Positions 1-5,270 of a stretch of 7,785 bases of DNA are shown here, piece by piece. Below the pieces are notes generated by a model, which was not told where the DNA came from, searched no databases, and saw only the letters and a list, made by a program, of their open reading frames with translations. The stretch is taken from positions 147,990 through 155,774 of the forward strand of contig NZ_MOMC01000016.1 of NCBI RefSeq assembly GCF_001983105.1, written 5' to 3'. This DNA comes from Pseudofrankia asymbiotica (GTDB lineage: Bacteria > Actinomycetota > Actinomycetes > Frankiales > Frankiaceae). The position numbers and the translations under genes are program-made. Position 1 is the first letter of the stretch, and each line of letters opens with the position of its first letter.

Positions 1-362
1 AGCCGACGATGGTCCAGCTTGGCCTGCCGCGCTGGACGACGCGCACGCACACCGACCTCAACGCTTTGCTGGCGGCGCTGGGCATGCCGACCGCGTTCAC
101 CGACGCCGCCGACTTCCGCGGGATCGCGACGACGGATCCGCCGCTGCGCATCGGCGCGGTCATACACGAGGCGTTCATCGCCGTCGACGAGGAGGGCACC
201 GAGGCCACCGCCGCGACCGCCGTCGTCGCCGGGGTGGCCGGGGCGGCGCCCACGAAGGTCATCGAGCTGACCGTGGATCGTCCGTTTCTGTTCGTCATCC
301 ACGACCGCGCGACCTCGGCACCGCTCTTCCTCGGCCGCGTCACCGACCCGACCGCCACCTGA
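1..362 (+). CDS. Serpin family protein, C-terminal part (5' end outside window)
   Basis: The reading frame is open from base 3 and gives 119 residues before the TGA; the start lies left of the window. Serpins trap target proteases as covalent complexes after cleavage of an exposed reactive-centre loop. Visible serpin landmarks, in order: LGLPRW, LGMPTAF followed by ADFRGI, then VIHEAFIAVDEEGTEATAATA (the breach/hinge segment), DRPFLFVIHD, and the terminal LFLGRVTDPT. The hinge EEGTEATAAT keeps the small residues typical of inhibitory serpins. Counting 17 residues from the hinge Glu puts P1 at an alanine in VAGVAGAAP, which would suit elastase- or subtilisin-like proteases; this assignment is inference. 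The gene converges with the SsgA-like gene, with 237 bases between their stops. Family identity is secure. Secretion and target cannot be judged because the N-terminus is missing. Confidence 0.9.
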   Translation, partial: PTMVQLGLPRWTTRTHTDLNALLAALGMPTAFTDAADFRGIATTDPPLRIGAVIHEAFIAVDEEGTEATAATAVVAGVAGAAPTKVIELTVDRPFLFVIHDRATSAPLFLGRVTDPTAT

Positions 363-599
363 ACCGACCATCGGGAAAGGCCGGTACCGGGAAAGGTGTG
401 AATAGGTCGATCGAAGCCGGGAGCGAGAAGCCGGAAGCCCCGGATCGGCATGACGCGGTCAGCCACCGGGTGTTTCACCGGGGGCCGTAGTGCCACCAAG
501 ATCCTCGTCCACTGACCGAATCGCCGACCGAATCCGGTTTCGCGCGGCCGGGCGACCACGAACGAGCACGACCAATGCTGAGGAAGGCACCCGCCCATC
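363..599. other. Convergent intergenic gap, no clear terminator
   Basis: This gap lies between the stops of the serpin (+) and SsgA-like (-) genes. It holds only short repeats: GGGAAAGG twice near 373 and 389, GAAGCCGG at 413-420 and 427-434, the palindrome CCGGTACCGG near 380-391, and a weak bulged hairpin around CCGGGTGTTTCACCGG near 466-482. None is followed by a T-run. I see no supported gene here. Confidence 0.5.
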
Positions 600-1043
600 T
601 CAGGTGGTCATGCTGGGACCATCGCCGGTGAGGCCTCCCTCGGAGAGGAGGGAGAGTTCCAGGTCCCAGTCAATGTGGCCCGATTCGGTGCCTGAGGGCA
701 CCGAGGTGGCGACGCGGCGTAGGAAGGTGCGAACCGCCCAGCGCGGCAGGCCGATCCGGGCGTGGCCCCCGGGACTTGTCAGCCACAGCTCGACGACGGC
801 CTCACCGGCGTGGGTGATCGGAGCTATCCGCACGTCGGCGATGCCGGCGGGGCGGCGCAGGCCGTCCTCGAGCAGCTCACGGGCGAAAACCCATTCCACC
901 AGGGCCCCGCTGCCGACGTCAAAGCTGATGACGACGGCGAACGGGTCGCCGGGCCGGTAGGCCAGCTCGGCGGGGAACTTACCTCCGTCGTCCAGCAGCC
1001 GGGCATCGAACGGGACGGTGATGGTTGGCTCGGCTCTGCTCAC
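600..1043 (-). CDS. SsgA/SsgB-family sporulation and cell-division regulator
   Basis: The 147-residue product matches the SsgA-like protein (SALP) family, whose members guide septum placement and peptidoglycan remodelling during sporulation-linked division; SsgB is known to recruit FtsZ in Streptomyces. Visible landmarks: LAYRPGDPFAVVISF at residues 27-41, LVEWVFARELLEDGLRRPAGIADVRI at about 48-73, ELWLTSPGG near 85-93, and IGLPRWAVRTFLRRVATSVPSGTE at about 97-120. The GTG at 1043 is preferred over the ATG at 1088. It is preceded by AAGGGGAGG (1057-1049) at a 5-base spacing, and it gives the family's usual length of about 135-150 residues. There is no signal peptide or membrane segment, so a cytosolic protein acting at the division site is expected. 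Which SALP subgroup it belongs to cannot be settled by eye. Confidence 0.9.
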   Translation of the reverse strand: MSRAEPTITVPFDARLLDDGGKFPAELAYRPGDPFAVVISFDVGSGALVEWVFARELLEDGLRRPAGIADVRIAPITHAGEAVVELWLTSPGGHARIGLPRWAVRTFLRRVATSVPSGTESGHIDWDLELSLLSEGGLTGDGPSMTT

Positions 1044-1048
1044 CGTGG

Positions 1049-1057
1049 CCTCCCCTT
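1049..1057 (-). promoter_or_regulatory. Ribosome binding site of the SsgA-like gene
   Basis: On the minus strand AAGGGGAGG lies 5 bases before GTG 1043. It is the strongest Shine-Dalgarno match in this region and decides the start against the upstream in-frame ATG at 1088. Confidence 0.75.
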
Positions 1058-1216
1058 GCCGGGCGAGTATGGACGTTGGCGATATCATGGCGCGCCCGCG
1101 GGAAAATGGGCAGGTACCAGAAGTCGCGGCGCGTCGGATCGATTTTCCTATGAACCTGCGTGAGCGGGAAGTAGGCGGCCACCGCGGGCACCTTCGGGCG
1201 GTGTCAGATCATCAGC

Positions 1217-1270
<54 letters not shown>

Positions 1271-1575
1271 ATGGCGGCATGGGTGGTGGCGCGGCGAACA
1301 CATCGCGGTGGCGCGGCTCCCCGCGGAGGCGGTGGCCGACCGACGCCATCCGGTCGACGGCGGCGCGCGCTGGGTCGGTCAGACCTCCACGACTGGCCGG
1401 GAAGCGGACCACGGGGCGGCATCGGTCGCCCCGAGAGGCGCCAGCACACGACGTTCGGTGCGGCACATGCACCGGCATGGCAGCGGAAATCGTCCTATCG
1501 TCTCGCGAGAAGCGGATTTCGGCCCGGCCGCCCGACGGCCCGTTCGGGTCGTTGGCGCCAGCCGGGTCGTTCGTC

Positions 1576-1584
1576 GGGAAGGGG
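1576..1584 (+). promoter_or_regulatory. Ribosome binding site of the thiolase gene
   Basis: GGGAAGGGG ends 7 bases before GTG 1592. This fixes the thiolase start at the residue where family similarity begins. Confidence 0.7.
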
Positions 1585-1591
1585 TACGGCA

Positions 1592-2740
1592 GTGCCGGAA
1601 GCGGTGATCGTCGAAGCGGTGCGCACGCCGATCGGCAAGCGGAACGGGGCGCTGGCCGGGGTGCACCCGGTGGACCTGTCGGCACTCGTCCTGCGGGAGC
1701 TGGCCACCCGGACGGGGATCGACCCGGCGGTCATCGACGACGTCCACTGGGGCTGCGTCGGGCAGCTCGGCGACCAGTCCAGCAACGTCGGCCGGTTCGC
1801 CGTGCTCGCCGCCGGCTGGCCGGAGTCGGTGCCCGCCGTCACGATCAACCGGGCCTGCGGCTCGAGCCAGCAGGCGGTCGACTACGCCGCGATGGCCGTG
1901 ATGTCCGGCCAGCAGGAGGTCGTCGTCGCCGGCGGCATCGAGAGCATGAGCCGGATCCCGCTGGGCGCCTCCCGCCAGAGCGGCGAGCCCTACGGCGCCA
2001 CGGCCCGCGACCGCTACGACGGCTCGGACTTCAACCAGCTCACCGGCGCCGAGCTGATCGCCCGCGGGTGGGGTCTCAGCCGCCGCCAGCTCGACGAGTT
2101 CTCCGCGCAGAGCCACGAGCGGGCCGCCGCCGCGATCGACGCGGGCGCCTTCGACGGCCAGCTCGTGCCCGTGCCGACCGAGGCCGGCCCGGTGAGCGTC
2201 GACCAGGGCCTGCGCCGCGGCACCACCGCCGACACGCTGGCCGCGCTCAAGGCCGTCGCGGGTGAGGACGGCCTGCACCACGCCGGCAGCTCGTCCCAGA
2301 TCTCCGACGGCGCCGCCGCCATCCTGATCACCACTCCGGAGAAGGCCCGCGAGCTCGGGCTTACCCCGATCGCCCGTTATGTCGCCGGCGCGGTCGTCGG
2401 CGCCGACCCGGTGATGGTCCTGACCGGGCCGATCCCGGCCACCCAGAAGCTGCTGGCCAGAACCGGCCTGTCGATCGACGACATCAGCGCGTTCGAGGTC
2501 AACGAGGCGTTCGCGTCCGTACCGCTCGCGTGGCTCGCCGAGACCGGTGCCGACCCGAAGCGGATGAATCCCCTCGGCGGCGCGATCGCCGTCGGCCACC
2601 CGCTCGGCGCGTCCGGGGCGATCCTGATGACGCGCCTCGTCCACCACCTGCGCGACAACGGCCTGCGCTACGGGCTGCAGACCATGTGCGAGGGCGGCGG
2701 CACCGCCAACGCAACCCTCGTCGAGCTCGTCGAGGCCTGA
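1592..2740 (+). CDS. Thiolase (acetyl-CoA C-acyltransferase family)
   Basis: The 382-residue product has the full length of a type II thiolase. These enzymes condense two acyl-CoAs or cleave 3-ketoacyl-CoA with CoA, in the cytosol. All catalytic elements are visible: nucleophile Cys89 in NRACGSSQQA, the NEAF motif at 304-307, His336 in GGAIAVGHPLGASG, and the second catalytic Cys366 in MCEGGG near the C-terminus. The GTG at 1592 is chosen because VPEAVIVEAVRTPIGK is the classical thiolase beginning and a ribosome site precedes it; the open frame further upstream is non-homologous. The gene stands alone, with no beta-oxidation or mevalonate partner nearby, so biosynthetic versus degradative use is undecided. 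A strong hairpin terminator follows. A broken second copy of a thiolase 3' end lies at 4520-4765. Confidence 0.95.
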   Translation: MPEAVIVEAVRTPIGKRNGALAGVHPVDLSALVLRELATRTGIDPAVIDDVHWGCVGQLGDQSSNVGRFAVLAAGWPESVPAVTINRACGSSQQAVDYAAMAVMSGQQEVVVAGGIESMSRIPLGASRQSGEPYGATARDRYDGSDFNQLTGAELIARGWGLSRRQLDEFSAQSHERAAAAIDAGAFDGQLVPVPTEAGPVSVDQGLRRGTTADTLAALKAVAGEDGLHHAGSSSQISDGAAAILITTPEKARELGLTPIARYVAGAVVGADPVMVLTGPIPATQKLLARTGLSIDDISAFEVNEAFASVPLAWLAETGADPKRMNPLGGAIAVGHPLGASGAILMTRLVHHLRDNGLRYGLQTMCEGGGTANATLVELVEA

Positions 2741-2755
2741 CAGTTAAGGCATCCC

Positions 2756-2814
2756 GACGTTTTTAACGTCCTCAACGGCCCCGGCGGCAGGCGCCGCCGG
2801 GGCCGTTGGGCTTT
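2756..2814 (+). terminator. Tandem hairpins: thiolase transcription terminator
   Basis: A small hairpin GACGTT-TTT-AACGTC (2756-2770) is followed at once by a perfect 16-bp stem, CAACGGCCCCGGCGGC (2773-2788) with GCCGCCGGGGCCGTTG (2793-2808), closing a 4-base AGGC loop. The 3' side continues GGCTTT, so the T-run is short, as is common in GC-rich actinobacteria. It begins 15 bases after the thiolase stop. Confidence 0.88.
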
Positions 2815-3165
2815 CAGGCCGCTGTCTGGCTCTCGGTATCGGCCCGACACCGCCGACTACCGCTGCCTGTTCCCGGACGGCGCCCGGCGACGGCCCTGCC
2901 GAGGGCGAGCTCGGTCGGGCACGACCAGGCGAGGCACGGCTCCGGCACCGGGCGGGGCTGGGAGATCGGCGGCTGTCGAGGGCCGAAGCGAGTCGGCCGG
3001 CGAGCATCGCCACCGGTGTGTTCGGGCAGAGCACGCCGGGAAGGCCGGGAAGGGAGACGGCGGGCGCCAGAGCGCCGGTGCGCTCCCTGACTCGGGACTG
3101 GTCGCGAGTTGGGCGTGGTGGCGGACGAGCGCCACGTATAGCCCAGGGCGTGCGGGGCTTCAAAG
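2815..3165. other. Intergenic stretch without a supported gene
   Basis: This is about 350 bases between the terminator and repeat A. Open frames exist on both strands but have no ribosome site and no recognisable protein similarity. The only structure I see is a 6-bp hairpin GTGGCG-GACGAG-CGCCAC at 3118-3135. The capA promoter may lie here or inside repeat A, but I cannot place a -35/-10 pair with acceptable spacing. Confidence 0.45.
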
Positions 3166-3341
3166 CCACTCGACGTCACGGCCGGCCTGGGCCGCCGCGT
3201 CGTGCCGGCTGGAGTTTCGTGATCTGGCTGGATGTTCCGCGCCCTGGGCCGGCGGATTCCACCAGATCACGGTCGCGGGCCGCCGCGCCTTCGGGGTTGG
3301 TTGCTGATCGTGACGGTGGCCCGGAGGAGAACGACGCGCGG
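3166..3341 (+). repeat. Structured repeat, copy A (hairpin-bearing element)
   Basis: This is the first of two related copies in the window (see 4850-5023). Shared parts in order: CGTCACG (3174-3180), a small hairpin CGGCC/GGCCG (3183-3194), a central hairpin with arms CGTGATCTGG (3219-3228) and CCAGATCACG (3262-3271) that extends inward with one bulge, a conserved CCTGGGCCGG in the loop, then GTTGGTTGCTGATCGTGACGG with CGTGACG at 3309-3315, the inverse of the first CGTCACG. The outer pair spans 142 bases here and 141 in copy B. No transposase lies in it. It ends just before the capA start, so it could be a MITE-like element or the capA leader. Boundaries are approximate. Confidence 0.75.
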
Positions 3342-3344
3342 GCT

Positions 3345-3350
3345 GGGGGA
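3345..3350 (+). promoter_or_regulatory. Probable ribosome binding site of the capA-like gene
   Basis: GGGGGA ends 4 bases before ATG 3355 and 13 bases before ATG 3364, favouring 3355. A better Shine-Dalgarno match, GGAGGAG near 3323-3329, has no in-frame start at a useful distance. Confidence 0.45.
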
Positions 3351-3354
3351 CGTG

Positions 3355-4482
3355 ATGCACGCGATGGAGCCGGGTGTCGTGACGGTGTTCCTGTGCGGCG
3401 ACGTGATGCTGGGGCGAGGAGTCGACCAGATCCTGCCGCATCCGGGGGACCCGGCGTTGCGCGAGGGGTTCGCCCGGGATGCTCTGGCCTACGTCGACCT
3501 GGCCGAGGCGGTGAACGGGCGGATCGGGTATCCGGTTGGCTTCTCCTGGCCCTGGGGAGACGCGCTGGACGCGTTGGAGAGCGCCGCGCCCGATGTCCGG
3601 GTGGTGAATCTGGAGACGAGCGTTACCCGGTCCGACGACTTCGCTCCGGGGAAAGAAGTGCACTACCGGATGAGTCCGGACAACCTTCCCTGCCTGGCCG
3701 CGGCCCGGCCCGACGTGTGCGTGCTGGCGAACAACCATGTGCTGGACTTCGGGCGGCGCGGGCTCATCGAGACGCTCGACGCGCTGGCCGCCGCGGGGCT
3801 ACGGACAGCGGGCGCCGGGCGGAGCGCGGACGAGGCGTGCCAGCCGGCAATCGTCCCCCTTGAGGGCGGGCTGCGTCTGCTGGTTCTCGCGTTCGGTGTC
3901 CCGTCCAGCGGCATCCCGTGGGCGTGGGCCGCGGCTGACGACCGGCCGGGCGTCGATGTCGTCCCGGAACTGTCGGACGCGGCGGCCGACGAGATCGCCT
4001 CCCGCGCGCGGCGGGGCAAGCAGCCAGGGGACGTGGCCGTCGCGTCGATCCACTGGGGGGACAACTGGGGGTACAGCATCGACGATGATCAGATCCGGTT
4101 CGCGCACCGGCTGGTCGACGGCGGCGTCGACCTCGTGCACGGGCACTCGTCGCACCATCCGCGCCCGGTCGAGGTGTACCGGGATCGGCTGATCCTCTAT
4201 GGCTGCGGGGACTTCGTCGACGACTACGAGGGCATACCCGGCCACGAGAGCTATCGGGACGACCTGCGGCCCGCCTACCTGGTCTCGATCGAGGCAGACA
4301 CCGGCCGGCTCGCCGGCCTGCGGGTGGTGCCGCTGCGGGCGCGGCGGATGCGGCTGGGCCGTGCCCTCGCTGAGGACACCGCGTGGCTGCACGCGACGCT
4401 CGACCGGGTCAGCCGCCGGTTCGGTGCCCGGTTCGCTCTCGACCCTGACGGCCTGCTCTCGCTGCGCCGGGCGTCGCGGTGA
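3355..4482 (+). CDS. CapA-family metallophosphatase-like protein (PGA_cap domain)
   Basis: The 375-residue product carries the ordered motifs of the CapA/PgsA poly-gamma-glutamate-synthesis family, which has a calcineurin-like phosphoesterase fold: CGDVMLGRG at 14-22 (metal-binding Asp16), VNLETSVT at 84-91, LANNHVLDFGRRGL at 124-137, SIHWGDNWGY at 231-240, and GHSSHHPRPVEVY at 263-275 followed by LYGCGDF. In Bacillus, CapA takes part in making or exporting poly-gamma-glutamate. Here there is no capB/capC neighbour, no signal peptide and no membrane anchor, so a capsule role is not supported and a cytosolic hydrolase is equally possible. Start choice: ATG 3355 has GGGGGA upstream, and similarity starts at about residue 8; GTG 3352 and ATG 3364 are alternatives. 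The gene sits between repeats A and B, followed at once by a thiolase fragment, and no clear terminator is seen after it. Confidence 0.88.
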   Translation: MHAMEPGVVTVFLCGDVMLGRGVDQILPHPGDPALREGFARDALAYVDLAEAVNGRIGYPVGFSWPWGDALDALESAAPDVRVVNLETSVTRSDDFAPGKEVHYRMSPDNLPCLAAARPDVCVLANNHVLDFGRRGLIETLDALAAAGLRTAGAGRSADEACQPAIVPLEGGLRLLVLAFGVPSSGIPWAWAAADDRPGVDVVPELSDAAADEIASRARRGKQPGDVAVASIHWGDNWGYSIDDDQIRFAHRLVDGGVDLVHGHSSHHPRPVEVYRDRLILYGCGDFVDDYEGIPGHESYRDDLRPAYLVSIEADTGRLAGLRVVPLRARRMRLGRALAEDTAWLHATLDRVSRRFGARFALDPDGLLSLRRASR

Positions 4483-4519
4483 TCCAGGCGGGCGGGCGGG
4501 GCGATGGGCGCCGATATGA

Positions 4520-4765
4520 GGTGATGCCGGCGCGTTCGAGGTCCATGACCCGAAGCGGATGAACCCGCTCGGTGGCGCGATCGCCGTCGGCCACCCGCTC
4601 GGCGCGTCCGGGGCGATCCTGATGACGCGCCTGGTCAACCACCTGCGCGACAACCACCTGCGCGACAACGGCCTGCGCGACAACGGCCTGTGCTACGGGC
4701 TGCAGACCATGTGCGAGGGCGGCGGCACCGCCAACGCGACCCTCGTCGGACTCGTCGAAGCCTGA
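4520..4765 (+). pseudogene. Thiolase 3'-end fragment with deletion and internal repeat expansion
   Basis: From GCGTTCGAGGTC (4532-4543) onward the sequence copies the end of a thiolase gene. It is near-identical to 2489-2740, with about 10 mismatches over the last 180 aligned bases. Relative to that copy, the 51 bases after AFEV (2501-2551), which encode NEAF, are missing and replaced by CAT. Further on, a 15-bp unit has been added twice, giving HLRDN-HLRDN-GLRDN-GLCYG where the intact copy has HLRDN-GLRYG. The GHPLGASG and MCEGGG motifs survive, but the Cys89 half and NEAF are gone, so no thiolase activity is possible. The frame is open from 4520 to the TGA, with the first ATG at 4559 and no ribosome site. 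Weak similarity may extend to about 4507 through a frameshift. Most mismatches in the conserved part are synonymous, so it may descend from a diverged paralogue. Confidence 0.85.
4639..4683 (+). repeat. 15-bp tandem repeat (3 units) in the thiolase fragment
   Basis: Three successive units, CACCTGCGCGACAAC, CACCTGCGCGACAAC and GGCCTGCGCGACAAC, are followed by a diverged GGCCTGTGCTACGGG. The intact thiolase has a single CACCTGCGCGACAAC followed by GGCCTGCGCTACGGG. The array adds 30 bp and keeps the reading frame. Confidence 0.9.
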
Positions 4766-4849
4766 ACAAGGCCGACAGCGCCCTCGGGACGTCCGGTTGG
4801 CGTTGGCTGGATGATTGGTAGACGCCCGCCGAGGATTCCTACCCGTAGA

Positions 4850-5023
4850 TCACCCGGCGTCACGGCCGGCTCGGGGAGCCGCGCCTGTCCCGGTTCGATC
4901 TCATGATCTGGTGGGATCGTCGGTGGCCTGGGCCGGAGGATCCCACCAGATCATGGCCGGTCCGGCGGGCCACCCGGAGTTGGTAGCTGATCGTGACGGC
5001 GGCTCGGGGGAGCGACCCGCGTG
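4850..5023 (+). repeat. Structured repeat, copy B (perfect 17-bp hairpin)
   Basis: This is the second copy of the element at 3166-3341, in the same orientation. CGTCACG (4858-4864) and its inverse CGTGACG (4992-4998) bracket a small hairpin CGGCT-CGGGG-AGCCG (4867-4881) and a perfect 17-bp inverted repeat, CATGATCTGGTGGGATC (4902-4918) with GATCCCACCAGATCATG (4939-4955), closing a 20-base loop that contains CCTGGGCCGG. Compared with copy A, base pairs change on both sides: CATG/CATG versus CGTG/CACG in the main stem, and CGGCT/AGCCG versus CGGCC/GGCCG in the small one. That points to maintained pairing. The element lies about 85 bases after the thiolase fragment and 250 bases before jetA. Confidence 0.8.
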
Positions 5024-5270
5024 TCACGTTGCCTGCGCTTCGCTCCCAGGATCAGCGGCAATCTCGAAGATCCACCACGGCCTTGTGGGCAAGGGATCGC
5101 GACACGCTCGACGGCCGCGACACCCCAACGGTGGCCATGCCTGCCCGACCATCGGCAGACGGCGTGACCTCGACCTGCCGCCAAGCGCCTCGACATGGCG
5201 GGCGACGGTGTGGCGTGTTGTGCGCGGGGGTACGCGGAGAGTTGTCGTAGGCGGTGAAGATAATGGCGGG
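5024..5270. other. Upstream region of the jet operon
   Basis: No gene is supported here. The jetA frame stays open through it back to 4815, but the translated sequence there is non-homologous, Arg/Pro/His-rich, and runs through repeat B. The only promoter-like element is GATAAT at 5259-5264, immediately before the chosen GTG. Confidence 0.5.
5259..5264 (+). promoter_or_regulatory. Candidate -10 element for a leaderless jetA transcript
   Basis: GATAAT (5 of 6 matches to TATAAT) lies 6 bases before GTG 5271, so transcription would begin at or next to the start codon. There is no good Shine-Dalgarno sequence at a proper distance, which fits leaderless translation, common in actinobacteria. No convincing -35 is present at 16-19 bases upstream. 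Confidence 0.35.

Noticed and set aside
466..482. Hairpin after the serpin gene as a terminator
   Set aside because: The stem is short with a bulge and a 3-base loop, has no T-run, and lies over 100 bases after the stop.
1101..1148. Inverted pair GGAAAAT / ATTTTCC as an operator upstream of the SsgA-like gene
   Set aside because: Seven bases separated by 34 is expected by chance at this scale, and no promoter could be placed beside it.
1271..1591. N-terminal extension of the thiolase from ATG 1271
   Set aside because: Thiolases begin at the VPEAVIVEAVRTPIGK segment. The GTG there has a good ribosome site, and the extension is low-complexity and Arg-rich.
1379..2647. Long open frame antisense to the thiolase gene (422 codons)
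   Set aside because: It is the mirror of a GC-rich gene: stop codons are rare on the opposite strand, its composition is Gly/Asp/Arg-rich, it has no ribosome site, and I see no family similarity.
3109..3142. TTGGGC and TATAGC as a promoter for capA
   Set aside because: The spacing of 22 bases is too long for a housekeeping sigma factor, and both hexamers are poor matches.
4639..4683. Possible CRISPR-like array
   Set aside because: The 15-bp units are directly adjacent with no spacers and are derived from thiolase coding sequence, so this is a slippage expansion. The same reasoning excludes 1221-1270 and 7149-7193.
4815..5270. N-terminal extension of the jetA frame by 152 codons
   Set aside because: The extension translates repeat B and non-conserved sequence. 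Family similarity starts only after GTG 5271, and no ribosome site precedes 4815.
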